From Streptomyces sp. SW4 (GTDB lineage Bacteria > Actinomycetota > Actinomycetes > Streptomycetales > Streptomycetaceae), in the NCBI GenBank assembly GCA_003248315.1, contig QKWM01000004.1:2849001-2913000 (forward strand): DNA of 64,000 nucleotides. The letters are read 5' to 3'. Made by a program: the position numbers and the translations under genes. This document shows, in pieces, positions 28,286 to 39,806 of this stretch (the first letter of the stretch is position 1; the number at the start of each line of letters is the position of its first letter). A model generated the notes under the pieces. The model ran no database searches and had not been told where the DNA came from. It saw nothing but the letters and a program-made list of their open reading frames with translations.

Positions 28286-29443
28286 TTGGCCGGATCGGCT
28301 GACTTCGACCTGTACCGCCCGTCCGAGGAGCATGACATGCTCCGCGACGCCGTCCGCGCGCTGGCCGAGGCGAAGATCGCGCCGCACGCCGCAGCGGTGG
28401 ACGAGGAGGCCCGCTTCCCGCAGGAGGCGCTGGAGGCGCTGGTCGCGAACGACCTGCACGCCGTGCACGTCCCCGAGGAGTACGGCGGCGCCGGCGCCGA
28501 CGCGCTCGCCACGGTCATCGTGATCGAGGAGGTCGCCCGCGTGTGCGCGTCCTCCTCCCTGATCCCGGCCGTGAACAAGCTCGGCTCCCTGCCGGTGATC
28601 CTCTCCGGCTCCGAGGAGCTGAAGAAGAAGTACATGACCCCGCTCGCCAAGGGCGACGCGATGTTCTCGTACTGCCTGTCCGAGCCCGACGCGGGCTCCG
28701 ACGCCGCCGGCATGAAGACCAAGGCCGTCCGCGACGGCGACCACTGGGTCCTCAACGGCGTCAAGCGCTGGATCACCAACGCGGGCGTCTCCGAGTACTA
28801 CACGGTCATGGCGGTCACCGACCCCGCCAAGCGCTCCAAGGGCATCTCCGCCTTCGTCGTCGAGAAGTCCGACGAGGGCGTCTCCTTCGGCGCCCCGGAG
28901 AAGAAGCTCGGCATCAAGGGCTCGCCCACCCGCGAGGTCTACCTCGACAACGTCCGCATCCCCGCCGACCGCATGATCGGCGAGGAGGGCACCGGCTTCG
29001 CCACCGCGATGCGCACGCTGGACCACACCCGCATCACCATCGCCGCCCAGGCCCTCGGCATCGCCCAGGGCGCCCTCGACTACGCCAAGGGCTACGTCCA
29101 GGAGCGCAAGCAGTTCGGCAAGCCGATCGCCGACTTCCAGGGCATCCAGTTCATGCTCGCCGACATGGCCATGAAGATCGAGGCCGCCCGCCAGCTCACC
29201 TACGCCGCCGCGGCCAAGTCGGAGCGGGGCGACGGCGACCTCACCTTCCAGGGCGCCGCCGCCAAGTGCTTCGCCTCCGACGTGGCCATGGAGGTCACCA
29301 CGGACGCCGTCCAGCTCCTCGGCGGCTACGGCTACACCCGCGACTACCCGGTGGAGCGCATGATGCGCGACGCCAAGATCACCCAGATCTACGAGGGGAC
29401 CAACCAGGTCCAGCGCATCGTCATGGCCCGCAACCTGCCGTAA
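28286..29443 (+). CDS. Acyl-CoA dehydrogenase
   Basis: FAD enzyme of beta-oxidation, 385 residues, intact. CLSEPDAGSDAAGMKTKAVR (FAD/substrate loop), WITNAGVSEYY, ERKQFGKPIADFQGIQFMLA, LLGGYGYTRDYPVERMMRDA and QIYEGTNQVQRIVMA with the likely catalytic glutamate. The start is TTG at 28286 (MAGSADFDLYRPSEEHDML). The chain-length preference cannot be read by eye. Convergent with the thioesterase. Confidence 0.94.
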   Translation: MAGSADFDLYRPSEEHDMLRDAVRALAEAKIAPHAAAVDEEARFPQEALEALVANDLHAVHVPEEYGGAGADALATVIVIEEVARVCASSSLIPAVNKLGSLPVILSGSEELKKKYMTPLAKGDAMFSYCLSEPDAGSDAAGMKTKAVRDGDHWVLNGVKRWITNAGVSEYYTVMAVTDPAKRSKGISAFVVEKSDEGVSFGAPEKKLGIKGSPTREVYLDNVRIPADRMIGEEGTGFATAMRTLDHTRITIAAQALGIAQGALDYAKGYVQERKQFGKPIADFQGIQFMLADMAMKIEAARQLTYAAAAKSERGDGDLTFQGAAAKCFASDVAMEVTTDAVQLLGGYGYTRDYPVERMMRDAKITQIYEGTNQVQRIVMARNLP

Positions 29444-29554
29444 ACGGCACGGCCGGCTCGACGGCCGGGGGGGGTGGCCGGCACCGGGCACCCCGCACGG
29501 CGTCGTGGACAGGCCGCCCCCGGACCGGCGCGGTGAGCGGCGAGCCGGGGCGGG

Positions 29555-30121
29555 TCAGTCGTCGAAGCCCTCCGCGGCGCGGCGCTCGCGCAGTTCCATG
29601 ATCGCCCGGCGGCGGGCCAGCCGGTGGGTGCGGCGGATCTGGGCCTCCTGGTAGCGCCGCTTGTCGCGCTCGGTCTCGGGGATGACCGGCGGCACCTGAC
29701 GCGGCTTGCCGTCGGCGTCCACCGCGGCGAAGACCAGGTACGCGGAGCCGACCTGGGTGGGCGGGGCGGACTCGTTCCAGCGCTCGGCCAGCACCCGGAC
29801 GCCGACCTCCATCGAGGTCCGCCCGGTCCAGTTGACCTGCGCCTTCACATGCACGAGGTCGCCGACGCGGACCGGCTCGAGAAACGCCATCTCGTCCATC
29901 GACGCGGTGACGGCGGGCCCTCCGGAGTGCCGCCCGGCGACGGCACCGGCCGCGTCGTCGACCAGTTTCATGATCACACCGCCGTGCACCGTGCCCAGGA
30001 GGTTGGTGTCGTTGTGGGTCATGATGTGGCTGAGGGTGGTACGGGAGGCCGAGGTCGGCTTGCCCGGGATCTCCGGAGTTCCCGACTCGGCGGCCGAGGC
30101 CGGGTGTGCCTGGTCTGTCAT
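29555..30121 (-). CDS. Hotdog-fold acyl-CoA thioesterase
   Basis: 188 residues, intact. Hydrolyses acyl-CoA to free acid and CoA. The hotdog motif is HIMTHNDTNLLGTVHGGVIM followed by KLVDDAAGAVAGRHSGGPAV, then VHVKAQVNWTGRTSMEVGVR. A basic, helical C-terminal tail (RRTHRLARRRAIMELRERR) is extra to the core. ATG 30121 has GGAGG next to it. Its position beside the acyl-CoA dehydrogenase fits acyl-CoA metabolism. Confidence 0.92.
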   Translation of the reverse strand: MTDQAHPASAAESGTPEIPGKPTSASRTTLSHIMTHNDTNLLGTVHGGVIMKLVDDAAGAVAGRHSGGPAVTASMDEMAFLEPVRVGDLVHVKAQVNWTGRTSMEVGVRVLAERWNESAPPTQVGSAYLVFAAVDADGKPRQVPPVIPETERDKRRYQEAQIRRTHRLARRRAIMELRERRAAEGFDD

Positions 30122-30240
30122 GGCCTCCACCTTATGCCGAGGCGACATCGGTGTGATTTGTGTCAGCTTCGCAACAGGGCCGCCCCTATTTTCCGATGAC
30201 CCTTGTCCGGCGCACCGCCGGGACCTGCACACTGGGGCGC

Positions 30241-31537
30241 ATGAATGATTGGCCCGAGGGATGGTCCGGCGACAACCGCGGCAGCCGGTACGGACGCGGC
30301 AGTGCGAGCGCACAGCCCGAGAGCGCCCGTGTGATGCGGCAGGTCCGCCGCGGCCCCGCGGGCCCGGCCCGGGCCCGGCGGCACCGCCCTACGGCGGCGT
30401 GCCGCAGCAGCCGTCGTACGTCGACGGCCGCGGCCACGACGGCTACGGCCCCGACGGTCCCGGCGGCTACGACAGCGGCTACAACACCGGCCAGGTCTAC
30501 GGCACCCCCGGCGGCCGGGGCCCCGGCCGTCCCGGACCGCGTGCCCCGCGGCCCGCGCCGAACTGGGGCAGACGCATCAAGCTCACGGCGATCACCCTGG
30601 CCACCGTGCTGGTCGTCACGTTCGTCGGCACCTACTTCTGGGCCGACTCCAAGCTCAACCGCGAGGTCGACCTGTCCAAGGTCATCGAGCGGCCCGAGGC
30701 GGGCGAGGGCACCAATTACCTGATCGTCGGCTCCGACAGCCGCGAGGGCATGACCGACCAGCAGAAGAAGGACCTGCACACCGGTTCCGCCGAGGGCAAG
30801 CGCACGGACTCGATGATGATCCTGCACACCGGCGACAACGGGTCCACCCTGATCTCCCTGCCCGCGACTCGAACGTGGAGATCCCCACCTTCGTCGGCTC
30901 CGACTCCGGCAAGCGCTACGAGGGCACCGGCCGGCAGGTGAAGCTCAACGCCGCCTACGCCGAGGACGGCCCCGAGCTGCTGGTGCGCACCGTCGAGTAC
31001 AACACCGGGCTGCGCATCGACCACTACGTCGAGATCGGCTTCGCCGGCTTCGCGAACATCGTGGACGCGGCCGGCGGCGTCGAGATGGACATCCCGCAGG
31101 ACATCAAGGACCCGAAGTCCGGCGCCGACCTGAAGAAGGGCAAGCAGACCCTGGACGGCCAGGAGGCCCTGGCCTTCGTCCGCACCCGCTACGCGCTGGC
31201 CGGCTCCGACCTGGACCGCACCAAGAACCAGCAGAAGTTCCTGTCGGCCCTGGCGAGCCAGGTGGCCACCCCGTCCACCGTGCTGAACCCCTTCAGGCTG
31301 TACCCGACCATGGGCGCCGGCCTGGACGCGCTCATCGTCGACAAGGACATGGGCCTGTTCGACCTGGCCGACATGTTCTGGGCGATGAAGGGCGTCAGCG
31401 GCGGCGACGGCACCTCCATGAACATGCCGATCGCGGGCAACGCCGCGAACGGCAACCTCCAGTGGGACACCGCCAAGGTCAAGGAACTGGTGAACCAGCT
31501 GAAGAACGACGAGAAGGTCACCGTCTCCGGCAAGTGA
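30241..31537 (+). CDS. LytR-CpsA-Psr (LCP) family glycopolymer ligase 1
   Basis: LCP enzymes move polyprenyl-phosphate-linked glycopolymers onto peptidoglycan outside the cell. About 432 residues with bases missing near 30375 and 30863. A long cytoplasmic Gly/Tyr/Pro-rich N terminus precedes one membrane helix (IKLTAITLATVLVVTFVGTY). The LCP domain shows NYLIVGSDSREGMTD, STLISLPRDSNVEIP, VKLNAAYAEDGPELLVRTVE, and ALAFVRTRYALAGSDLDRTK; the arginines and aspartates that hold the phosphate are present. There is no LytR_C domain. ATG 30241. It ends 19 bp from the convergent second LCP gene. Confidence 0.92.
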
Positions 31538-31556
31538 GCGCCCGCCCCGGCAGAGG

Positions 31557-33059
31557 TCAGGGCTTGCCGCAGACCACCTCGTCGCCGCGCACCACCGTGC
31601 CCGACTTCTCCGGCGGCTCCTCCGCCCGTACCGCGGCGACCTCCGAGAAGCCGGCGCCGGCGATCACCTTCAGCGTCGGCCCCTGGCCCTTGACCGGCCG
31701 CAGCTCGCTGCCGGGCAGCGCTGCGGCCAGGGACCTGGCCGAGCGGTCCCAGCGGGGTCGTAGGCGACGATGGTGCGCTCCGCCGACGGCGCCGGCGCGT
31801 TCACCGGTGTCCCCGTCGTGCGGAACCCGGCCGCGGCGAGCGCCTTGTCGACCCGCCTGCCCAGGCCCGGTGTGCGGGTGCCGTTCTCCACCTGGACCCG
31901 GATCTGCCCGGGGTCCACCGGCACGCGCACCGCGGGCCTGCCCGGGGCGGCGGGCCGGTGCGCGGCCAGCGGCTTGTCCTCGCGCAGCGCCCGGAAGATC
32001 CGCTCGGACTTCACCGGGTCCCACTTCAGGGTCGAGCCGACGCCCTTGACGGCGTAGCCCATCTGCCCGATGGGCACGGTCGTGAACTCCGAGGACGAGG
32101 GCGAGAAGTTCCGCATCGCCCGGCCGAGGGCCAGCAGTTCGTCGGTGCCGAAGCCCTTGTCGGCGCGGACCGAGCCGAGCACCGCGCGCGTGACGTCACG
32201 GAACTTGATCGGGTTCAGCAGGATCCCGGACGACGTCGCCCGGTCGATGAGCGCGGCCAGGAAGCGCTGCTGGCGCTTCATCCGGCTCAGGTCCGAGGCG
32301 CCGTCGACGTGCCGGGCGCGGACGTACTGCAGGGCCTCGCCGCCCTTGAGCGTGTGCGTGCCGGCCGGCAGGTCGAGCCCCGAGTGGCTGTCCTTGAGCG
32401 GCTCGGCGGTGCAGATCTCCACCCCGCCGAGCACGTCGACCGTCTTCATGAAGCTGGTGAAGTCGACCTCCAGATAGTGGTCGATCTTCACGCGGGTCAT
32501 GTTCTCCACGGTGCGGATCGTCAGGTGGGGGCCGCCCTCGGCGTAGGCCGCGTTGAGCTTCAGCGGATGACCGCCGTGCCGCTTGCCGGTGTTCCGGTCG
32601 GTGTGCGGCGGCGTCATCGCGTACGAGTCGCGGGGAGGCTGACCACGCTCGCCCGGTCCCGGTCCTCCGAGATGTGCACGATCATGACCGTGTCGGTGCA
32701 GTGGCAGGGGCCCCGCCGAGCCGGTACTTCCTGCGGTCCTCCTCGGAGATCTCCTCCCGGCCGTCCGTGCCGACCAGCAGGACGTTCATGCCGTGGCCGG
32801 CCTCCGGGCGGTTCTTCATGTCCTTGAAGGCGTCCACCCGGTCGATGTCCGCGTCCAGCGTCGACAGCACCGCGTGCCCGATCCCGGCGGAGGCCAGCAC
32901 CACCACGGACAGCGCGGTCACCGTCCGCATGGCCCAGCGCGGCCGCCGGCGCCGCGCGGGGGCGCGCCGGGGGGCCTGCGCGGGCCGCCGGGGCGGGGTG
33001 CCGCCCCGCGCGGGCGCGGCCGGGACCCGGGAGGCGGGGGAGCGGGGCGGCTTGGGCAA
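31557..33059 (-). CDS. LCP family glycopolymer ligase 2, with LytR_C domain
   Basis: About 501 residues; bases missing near 31755, 32633 and 32711. TTG start at 33059 with GGAGGTG 6 bases upstream. Basic Arg/Pro-rich N terminus, membrane helix (TVTALSVVVLASAGIGHAVL), LCP core (NVLLVGTDGREE, VSLPRDSYAM, LKLNAAYAEGGPHLTIRTVE, ALQYVRARHVDGASDLSRMK), and a C-terminal LytR_C domain from about residue 390 (IRVQVENGTRTPGLGRRVDK). Divergent from the glycosyltransferase gene. Confidence 0.92.
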
Positions 33060-33204
33060 GGGGACACCTCCGCGAGGACGGGCCCGTGCGGGCTGCGGCC
33101 GGACGTGGGAACCCTGAGCACGGTAGGCCGATACGATCTGCGGCCCGGGGCAGCGACCCCGCGGCGCGCACCCGTGTCCCCCGTTCGCGGTAACGTGAGC
33201 ACCG

Positions 33205-34243
33205 ATGAACGCCAAGTCCGACGTGCGGCCCCCCGCCGTTTCCGTGATCATGCCCGTGCTCAACGAGGAGCGGCACCTGCGCGGCGCCGTCCAGGCCATC
33301 CTCGCCCAGGAGTACGCCGGTGAGATGGAGGTCGTGATCGCCCTCGGTCCGTCCACGGACCGCACGGACGAGATCGCCGCCGAGCTGGTCCGCGAGGACC
33401 CCCGGGTGCACACCGTGCCCAACCCCAGCGGGCGCACCCCGGCCGCGCTGAACGCCGCGATCAAGGCCTCCCGGCACCCGGTCGTGGTCCGCGTCGACGG
33501 CCACGGCATGCTGTCGCCGAACTACATCGCCACCGCCGTCCGGCTCCTGGAGGAGACCGGCGCGCAGAACGTCGGCGGCATCATGCACGCCGAGGGCGAG
33601 AACGACTGGGAGAAGGCGGTCGCCGCCGCCATGACGTCGAAGATCGGCGTCGGCAACGCCGCCTTCCACACCGGCGGCCAGGCGGGCCCGCCGAGACGGT
33701 CTACCTCGGCGTGTTCCGGCGCGAGGCGCTGGAGCGGCAGGGCGGCTACAACGAGGAGTTCATCCGCGCCCAGGACTGGGAGCTGAACTTCCGCATCCGC
33801 GAGGCCGGCGGGCTGATCTGGTTCTCGCCGGAGCTGAAGGTCTCCTACCGGCCCCGGCCGAGCGTCAGGGCGCTCGCCAAGCAGTACAAGGACTACGGCC
33901 GCTGGCGGCACGTCGTCGCCCGCTACCACTCCGGCTCCATCAACCTGCGCTACCTCGCCCGCCGACGGCCGTCTGCGCGATCGCGGCCGGCATCGTCGCC
34001 GGTGCGGCGCTCACGCCGTGGGGCTTCGTGGTCCCGGGCGGCTATCTGGCGGCCATCGTCGCCGGGTCGGTCCCGGCCGGCAAGGGGCTGCCGGTGAAGG
34101 CGCGGCTGCAGATCCCGGTGGCGCTGGCGACCATGCACATGTCGTGGGGCTGGGGCTTCCTGACCAGCCCCCGGTCCCTGGCCCGCAAGGTGATCGCCTC
34201 CCGGCGGCCCGCGGTGCGGGCGGAGGCCGGCTCCGCCCGCTGA
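33205..34243 (+). CDS. Family 2 glycosyltransferase
   Basis: About 346 residues with bases missing near 33688 and 33959. GT-A fold: VSVIMPVLNEERHLRGAVQA, VVIALGPSTDRTDEIAAELV, VVVRVDGHGMLSPNYIATAV with the Asp-x-His metal motif, GVFRREALERQGGYNEEFIR and AQDWELNFRIREAGG. Two C-terminal membrane helices (AVCAIAAGIVAGAALTPWGF, GGYLAAIVAGSVPAG) anchor it at the cytoplasmic face. It lies between LCP genes, so surface glycopolymer synthesis is likely. Three bases separate it from the convergent LCP gene 3. Confidence 0.9.
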
Positions 34244-34246
34244 CCC

Positions 34247-35934
34247 TCACCAGGTGAACGCCGGGTCCACCTTCATGCAGGCGCTGTCGTCGGCGCCGTT
34301 GAGGGCGTCGGCCGACTCGGGCGTGGTGTCGTCCCGCTCCGGCGCCCGGTACTCCGTACCCTCGCGCCAGTCCGCGCCGACGACGAGCGTCACCCCGGAG
34401 ACGTCCGTGGACCGCTGCACCGCACTCGCCGGGACGCCCAGCGCCTCGGCGACCCGCCGGGCGTCGCCCTCCAGGTCGGCGCTCGGGTAGCGGACCACCG
34501 TGCGCTCCTCGGACTGCACCGTGGACTGGTCGGCGACCGCCTGCGCGAAGCCCTTCTCCGTGAGCAGCCCCGCGATGGTGCCCGCACGCCCGCGGGCCGG
34601 CGCCAGGGTGTCGGTCCGGGTGCCGTTGCGCACCTGGACGGCGATCTCGGCGTCGTCGGCGGCCGGGTCGGCCGGCGTCTTCCCGGGCGTCTCCTCCGCC
34701 CCCTTCGGTTTCTCCGGCTTCGCACCCTTGCCGTCCAGCGGGATGTCCTCGCGCACCAGCCGGAACAGCTGCTCGGCGTCCTCGGTGGGCTCGACGCGGG
34801 CGCCCACGTAGCGGTTGGGCATCGTCGTCATGGTGATGCGCTCCGGCTTCACCCGGCGCAGCTCGGTGCTCAGGTCGTACAGCTTCTTGACGGTGTCCAG
34901 ACCCGGGTCGACGGTGAGGGCCCTGGTGGCCTCCTCGGCCAGCCGGCGCAGCCTGTTGGGGCTGGCGAGGGTGGCGTTCTCACGCAGCTGACGGACCATC
35001 GCGCTCATGTACATGTGCTGGGCCTTGGCCCGGGCGAGGTCGCTGCCGTCCTCGAAGCCGTACCGGGTGCGCAGCCACTGCAGGGCCTGCTCGCCCTTGA
35101 TGTCCGTGGTGCCCTTCTCCAGCTTCAGGCCCGAGCCCTTGCCGTCGGCGGTGCGCGAGTGGATGTTGGCGTCCACGCAGACCGGGACGCCGCCGACGGC
35201 GTCCGCCATCGCCACCACGCCCGCGAAGTCGACCATGATGAAGTGGTCGATGTGAATGCCCGTCAGCTCCTGCCAGGTGGCCACCGTGCAGCCCGGACCG
35301 CCGTGTCCGAGGCTCTGGTTGGTCATCGTGCGGCCCTGGCTCGCCGGGTAGACCTTCCCGTCGTCCGGGTCGGTGCACTTGGGGATGTGCACCAGGGTGT
35401 CGCGGGGCATGCTGACGACCGACATGTTGGTGCGGTCGGCGGACAGGTGCACCAGCATCTGCACGTCCGCCAGCGGGGTCGAGCCGAACGTCTCGCGGGC
35501 GCCGCCGAGTTCCTGGTTCTCCTCCGTGTCCCGCGCGTCCGAGCCGATGACCAGGATGTTCAGCGGGGTCTGGCCGGCGGCGTTCGGCGTCGGCTCGGCG
35601 ACCTTGCTGTCGCCCAGGTTCAGCTGGTCCTTCCTGATGTTGCCGTTCAGGTGCCGGTAGTAGAGGTAACCGGCGCCGGCCGTGCCCAGTATCAGCAGGG
35701 CGAGGACCGTCGCCGTCCAGCGCAGCGCGCGGCGGCGCCGGGGCCGGCGTCCGGCGGCCCGGCCGCCCGCACCCGTCCCGTCGCCCTCCCCGGCCACCCC
35801 GTCGCGGGCCCGTCACCTCCGGTCTCGCCGCCGGTCCCGTCGCGGGTGCCGGTGTCGTCGGCGACCCGGCTCCGCCCGGCGGCGGTCCGCAGCGGCCCGG
35901 CCGCCGCCTCCCCCTGCACACTGCTTCGCGTCAC
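34247..35934 (-). CDS. LCP family glycopolymer ligase 3, with LytR_C domain
   Basis: About 562 residues. The GTG at 35934 has GGAGG 7 bases upstream; it reaches the long frame through one missing base near 35798. A GTG at 35797 would start past that break but lacks the N terminus. Membrane helix LRWTATVLALLILGTAGAGY; LCP core with NILVIGSDARDTEENQ, MSVVSMPRDTLVHIP, TMTNQSLGHGGPGCTVATW and LQWLRTRYGFEDGSDLARAK; LytR_C from about residue 445 (IAVQVRNGTRTDTLAPARGR). Confidence 0.92.
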
Positions 35935-36338
35935 GTCCTGTCCTCCCCACCCACGGGCCCCGGGCCCGCACACCCGCTGCGCGCCCGTCCCTCGTCCTGT
36001 CAGACGCGTGACGGGCCCGTCAGGTCACCGCACGGCCCCGGTGATGCGCCCGGACGGCCGGGGCCGGACGGCCGGGACCCGGTGGCCGGGACCCGGCGGC
36101 CGGAGTCGGCTCCCGCCGGTACGCGGCCGGTCCGGCGCCGCGACACGCCGTCGGTGACACCAGGGCAGACCCGCACAAGGCGCGGTCCCCTGCCGGTGAC
36201 CGCGCCGTTCGGCGTCCTGCTCACGTATGTGACGGACGACCCGTGCCAAGGGTTGTGTCGCCGCGGATCATCCGTCCGCGTACGCGTACGCGTCCGTGCC
36301 CGTGCCCGTGCCCGTGCGGCGGACGGTGCCCGGCCGGG
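35935..36338. other. Intergenic region upstream of LCP gene 3
   Basis: 404 bp between the LCP 4 stop and the LCP 3 start, both minus strand; it should carry the LCP 3 promoter. It contains GGCCGGACGGCC-type short repeats near 36050-36100 and a run of CGTGCC units near 36290-36318. No gene is seen. Confidence 0.5.
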
Positions 36339-38113
36339 TCACTTGGCGCACTTCACCTTGTCCGCCGTGGACTTCTGCACGCCCTCCGGGGCCTTGCCGG
36401 ACGAGCCGTTGAGCTTCACACCCGCGCCCTTGAAGTCCTTGCCCAGGGTCAGCGTCATGGCGGGCAGGCCCTGGGAGTTGGTCACGCTCTCGCCTTCCTT
36501 CATGGCGGAGCCGGACAGGCCGAGCAGGTCGGCGAGGCGACGTGCCTGGTCCGCCTGGTCGGGCGCGTACTCCAGCGTGGTCCTGGCCACGTTCTCCGGG
36601 CGTTGCCGGCGTTCTCGGACTTGGTGACGCCCGCCTCGGTCTGCAGCCAGGCCAGTTCCTGCTGGGCGCTGCCGGCCGGGGCCCCGCCGTTGAGGACGCG
36701 GACCCGGACCTCGGAGGCGTCGGCCTTGGGACCCTTCAGCCGGGCCGCGACGGCCGCCGCCTCTTGCTTCTTCTTCTCCTTCACCTCGGTGAAGGAGACG
36801 TCGTTGGCGATCATGTCGAAGACCTGCGGGGCCTTCGACTCGTCCAGGACGACCGTCGCCTTGACCGTCTCGGTGGGGTTGTCACGCACCGGCACCGTGG
36901 TGAACGTCAGGTTCTTGGTGTCGAGCTTGCCCAGCTCCAGCCCGAGGTCCTTCAGCTTGCCGATGCTGTTGAGCTTGCTGTCGACGGTGAGGGCCTCGGT
37001 GCCCGCCTCCGCCAGCTTCACCATCTTCGACGGGCTGGTGAGCGTGTCGTTGGACTTCAGCTTGCGCATCAGCGAGCTGAGGAACTGCTGCTGGATCTCG
37101 ATCCGGCTCAGGTCGCCGCCGGTGCCCACGGAGTGCCGGGTGCGGACGAAGGCGAGGGCCTGCTCGCCCTCCAGGGTGTGCTCGCCCGCCGGCAGCTTCA
37201 GGTGCGAGTCCGGGTCGTCGATGTCCTTGCCCAGGCACACCTCGACGCCGCCGACCGCCGACGTCAGCGTCTTGACCGCGTTGAAGTCGGCCACCATGAA
37301 GTTGTCCGGCTTCACGCCGGTCAGTTCGGTGACCGTCCGCATGGTGCAGCTGGGCGTACGGCCGGACTGGCCGAGGCTGGTGTTGAAGCGGACGCCCTGC
37401 TCGCCGGGGATGACCTTGGTGGTGCCGTCCTCCTGCTCCGTGGGGCAGTCGGGGATGTCGACGATCAGGTCGCGGGGATGCTCAGCGCGGTGGCGTTCGA
37501 CCGGTCCTTGGAGACGTGCAGCAGGATCGTGGTGTCGGCGTGCCCGGCGCTGCCGGCATCGCCGTAGCCCTCGTTGCCCGCGCCGGTGCGCTTGTCGGTG
37601 CCGATCAGCAGGATGTTGATGGCCTGGTCCTTGCGGAAGCCGCCTGTGCTCGCGCCGTCGTCGGAGACCGAGGTGATGTTGTCGTTCAGGTGCTCCAGGT
37701 AGAGGTACGCGGCCGCGGCGGTGCCCAGGACGATGAACGCCAGACCGCCGCCGGTCCACACCAGGGCCTTCTTCGCCGTCGACTTCTTCTTGGCGGGCCG
37801 GCGTCCGCGCCGTCCCGGCGGCGGCTCCGCCGGTGCCCCGCGCCGCCTGCGCGGGGCGGGACCTCGCGGCCGGGTGTGTCACGGCCGGGTGTGTCACGGC
37901 CGGGCCGGTCGCGGGCGGGGGCGCCGCGGCTGGGGCCCGCCGTCCGCCCGCGCGGCGCGGCGGCCGGCTCCGGGGCCGCCCTACGGGGTCCGGGAACCGT
38001 CGACTGCGGAGAGGAAGGGGCAGTCGCAGTTCGTATTCGCCGGTGCGCGGGTTGAGTACCCACTGGTCTGCGGGGTCGATGTTCTCCGCCCGCCCACGGC
38101 CTTGCGCGTCCAC
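36339..38113 (-). CDS. LCP family glycopolymer ligase 4, with LytR_C domain
   Basis: About 592 residues, the longest of the five, with four missing bases (near 36599, 37475, 37838 and 38018). GTG 38113 starts VDAQGRGRAENIDPADQWVL, a conserved cytoplasmic N terminus, then a Pro/Arg-rich linker, a Lys-rich patch and a membrane helix (GLAFIVLGTAAAAYLYLEHL). LCP core: NILLIGTDKRTGAG, ALSIPRDLIVDIPDC, VRFNTSLGQSGRTPSCTM, ALAFVRTRHSVGTGGDLSRI. LytR_C starts near residue 455 (VRVRVLNGGAPAGSAQQELA). GGAGG lies 12 bases upstream of the start. Confidence 0.91.
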
Positions 38114-38363
38114 GGTTGTCCGAATCCTCCGTCGGGGCCACGCGGCGCCTTCCCCCTCAAAGGCGCTCGGGTCTCTCAGTCGGTGCACGACCGCGGGACT
38201 ACGGCCTCGGGACGGGCACCGGATCGCTCACACTAACCGCCCAGTTCAGCGTCCGGCGACGCCGGTGACAAATTCCACGACGCTTACAACTGGGCAATCC
38301 GCCCAATTACATGGACAAGGGCTCGTTCCTGGGTCGTTCCTGTGAGCCGCCTTTGAAGCAGCT

Positions 38364-39607
38364 TTACCCGCAGCCGTCCTCCGCGGCGGTGTTCCCGCTG
38401 AACGTCGGCGCCGGTGAATCGCCCTCCGAGGGCTCGTTCCCGCGCATTTCCGGGGACGTTCCGTCGCCGCGCCCGTACGTTCCGTGCCCGGAGCGTTCGC
38501 GGGCGCCGTCCGTGTCGGCGACCGTCACCGGTTCGTCCGTCCGCAACCGCCCGAACAGGTCCTCCGCCTCCGGCTCCATGAGTTGGTCGCGATTGGCATC
38601 CCGTGCGTACGACTCCCGCGGAACGGTCAGGAACTGCACGCGTTCGGTGGGAATGTCGCGCAGCCCGCGCACGAGTTCGTACAAACCGCGCAGACTCGCG
38701 AGGGCGGGGTCGGTGGTGAGAGAGGACGTGGCGGCGTCCAGAACCGGGTACAGCTTCGCCGGATTCAGCAGGACGCCATTGCTGCGCACCTTGTTGACGA
38801 GCGCTCCGAGGAAGTGCTGCTGCCGTTCCATCCGGCCGGTGTCGCTGCCGTTGCCGAGCGACTTGCGGGCCCGGACGTAGCCGAGGGCCTGCTCCCCGTC
38901 GAGCGTCACCCGTCCGGCCGGGAGACGGAGCCGGGCCGCCTTGTCGTCGATGGGTTCCGTCAGACAGACCTCGACGCCGTCGACCGCGTCGACCATCTCC
39001 TTGAAGCCGTGGAAGTCGACGACCACGTGATGGTCGACGCGAATGCCCGTGAGTTTCTCCACCGTCCGGATCGTGCACGCCGAACCGCCCGCCTCGAAGG
39101 CGTAGTTGAACTGGGTGAACACCGGCTCGGTGCGGGAGCCGTCCGGGCGGCGGCAGCCGGGCACGTGCACCATCAGGTCGCGGGGGAGGGAGACGGCGGT
39201 GGCGCTGCGCCGGCCGGCCGCCAGATGCAGCAGGATCACCGTGTCCGACCGCTCGGTCCCCGGGTCGCGTCCGTAGCGGGCGTTGTCGTCGCCCGACCGC
39301 GAGTCCGAACCGATCAGCAGGATGTTCTGCGCGCCCCGCACCAGGGCCGTGGGCCGCTCCTTCTCGTACCGGGCCAGCTCGGCCGCGGCGGCCTCGTCGG
39401 GCGTGATGTTCCCGTTCAGCTTGGCGTACACCGCCCAGCCGCCGACGCCGGCGCCGGCCGCGAGGACGGTCACGGCGAGGGCGGCCCACGCCAGCCGGCG
39501 CCGGCGTCGCCGCCGGGCGAGCCCGGGCCGGACGCGGACGCGCCGGCGCCCGGTCCCAGGGTCCGGTCACCGGCCCCGGGAGAGGACGCCCCTGCCCTGT
39601 CGCCCAC
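38364..39607 (-). CDS. LCP family glycopolymer ligase 5
   Basis: About 414 residues with one base missing near 39525. GTG 39607 lies about 11 bases after GGAGGGG; GTG 39619 is the alternative. Short Gly/Ser/Pro N terminus, basic patch, membrane helix (LAVTVLAAGAGVGGWAVYAK), LCP core: NILLIGSDSRSGDDNARYGR, TAVSLPRDLMVHVPGC, TQFNYAFEAGGSACTIRTVE, LGYVRARKSLGNGSDTGRME. There is no LytR_C domain; the tail is acidic and ends TAAEDGCG. A 250-bp gap separates it from LCP 4. Confidence 0.92.
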
Positions 39608-39806
39608 GTCTGGCGCCACCCCTCCTGCCGTGCCTGCCGTGTCGTGCGTGCCGCTGCTACGACCATGGCCCGGACGGGGGCGCGGGGCGGCCCGGGGTGA
39701 GCCGAACGGGGGGCGGCGGGGCGGTGGGGCGGTGAGGTGGGGCGGGAGCGGAGTGGTGGCTGGGGTGGGGGTGGTGGTCGGGAGGGCGGGCAGAGTGCCC
39801 CAGGGG

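Noticed and set aside
34247..35797. GTG at 35797 as the start of LCP 3
   Set aside because: It begins right at a frame break, with no ribosome site; the frame resumes upstream to a GTG at 35934 preceded by GGAGG once one G is restored.
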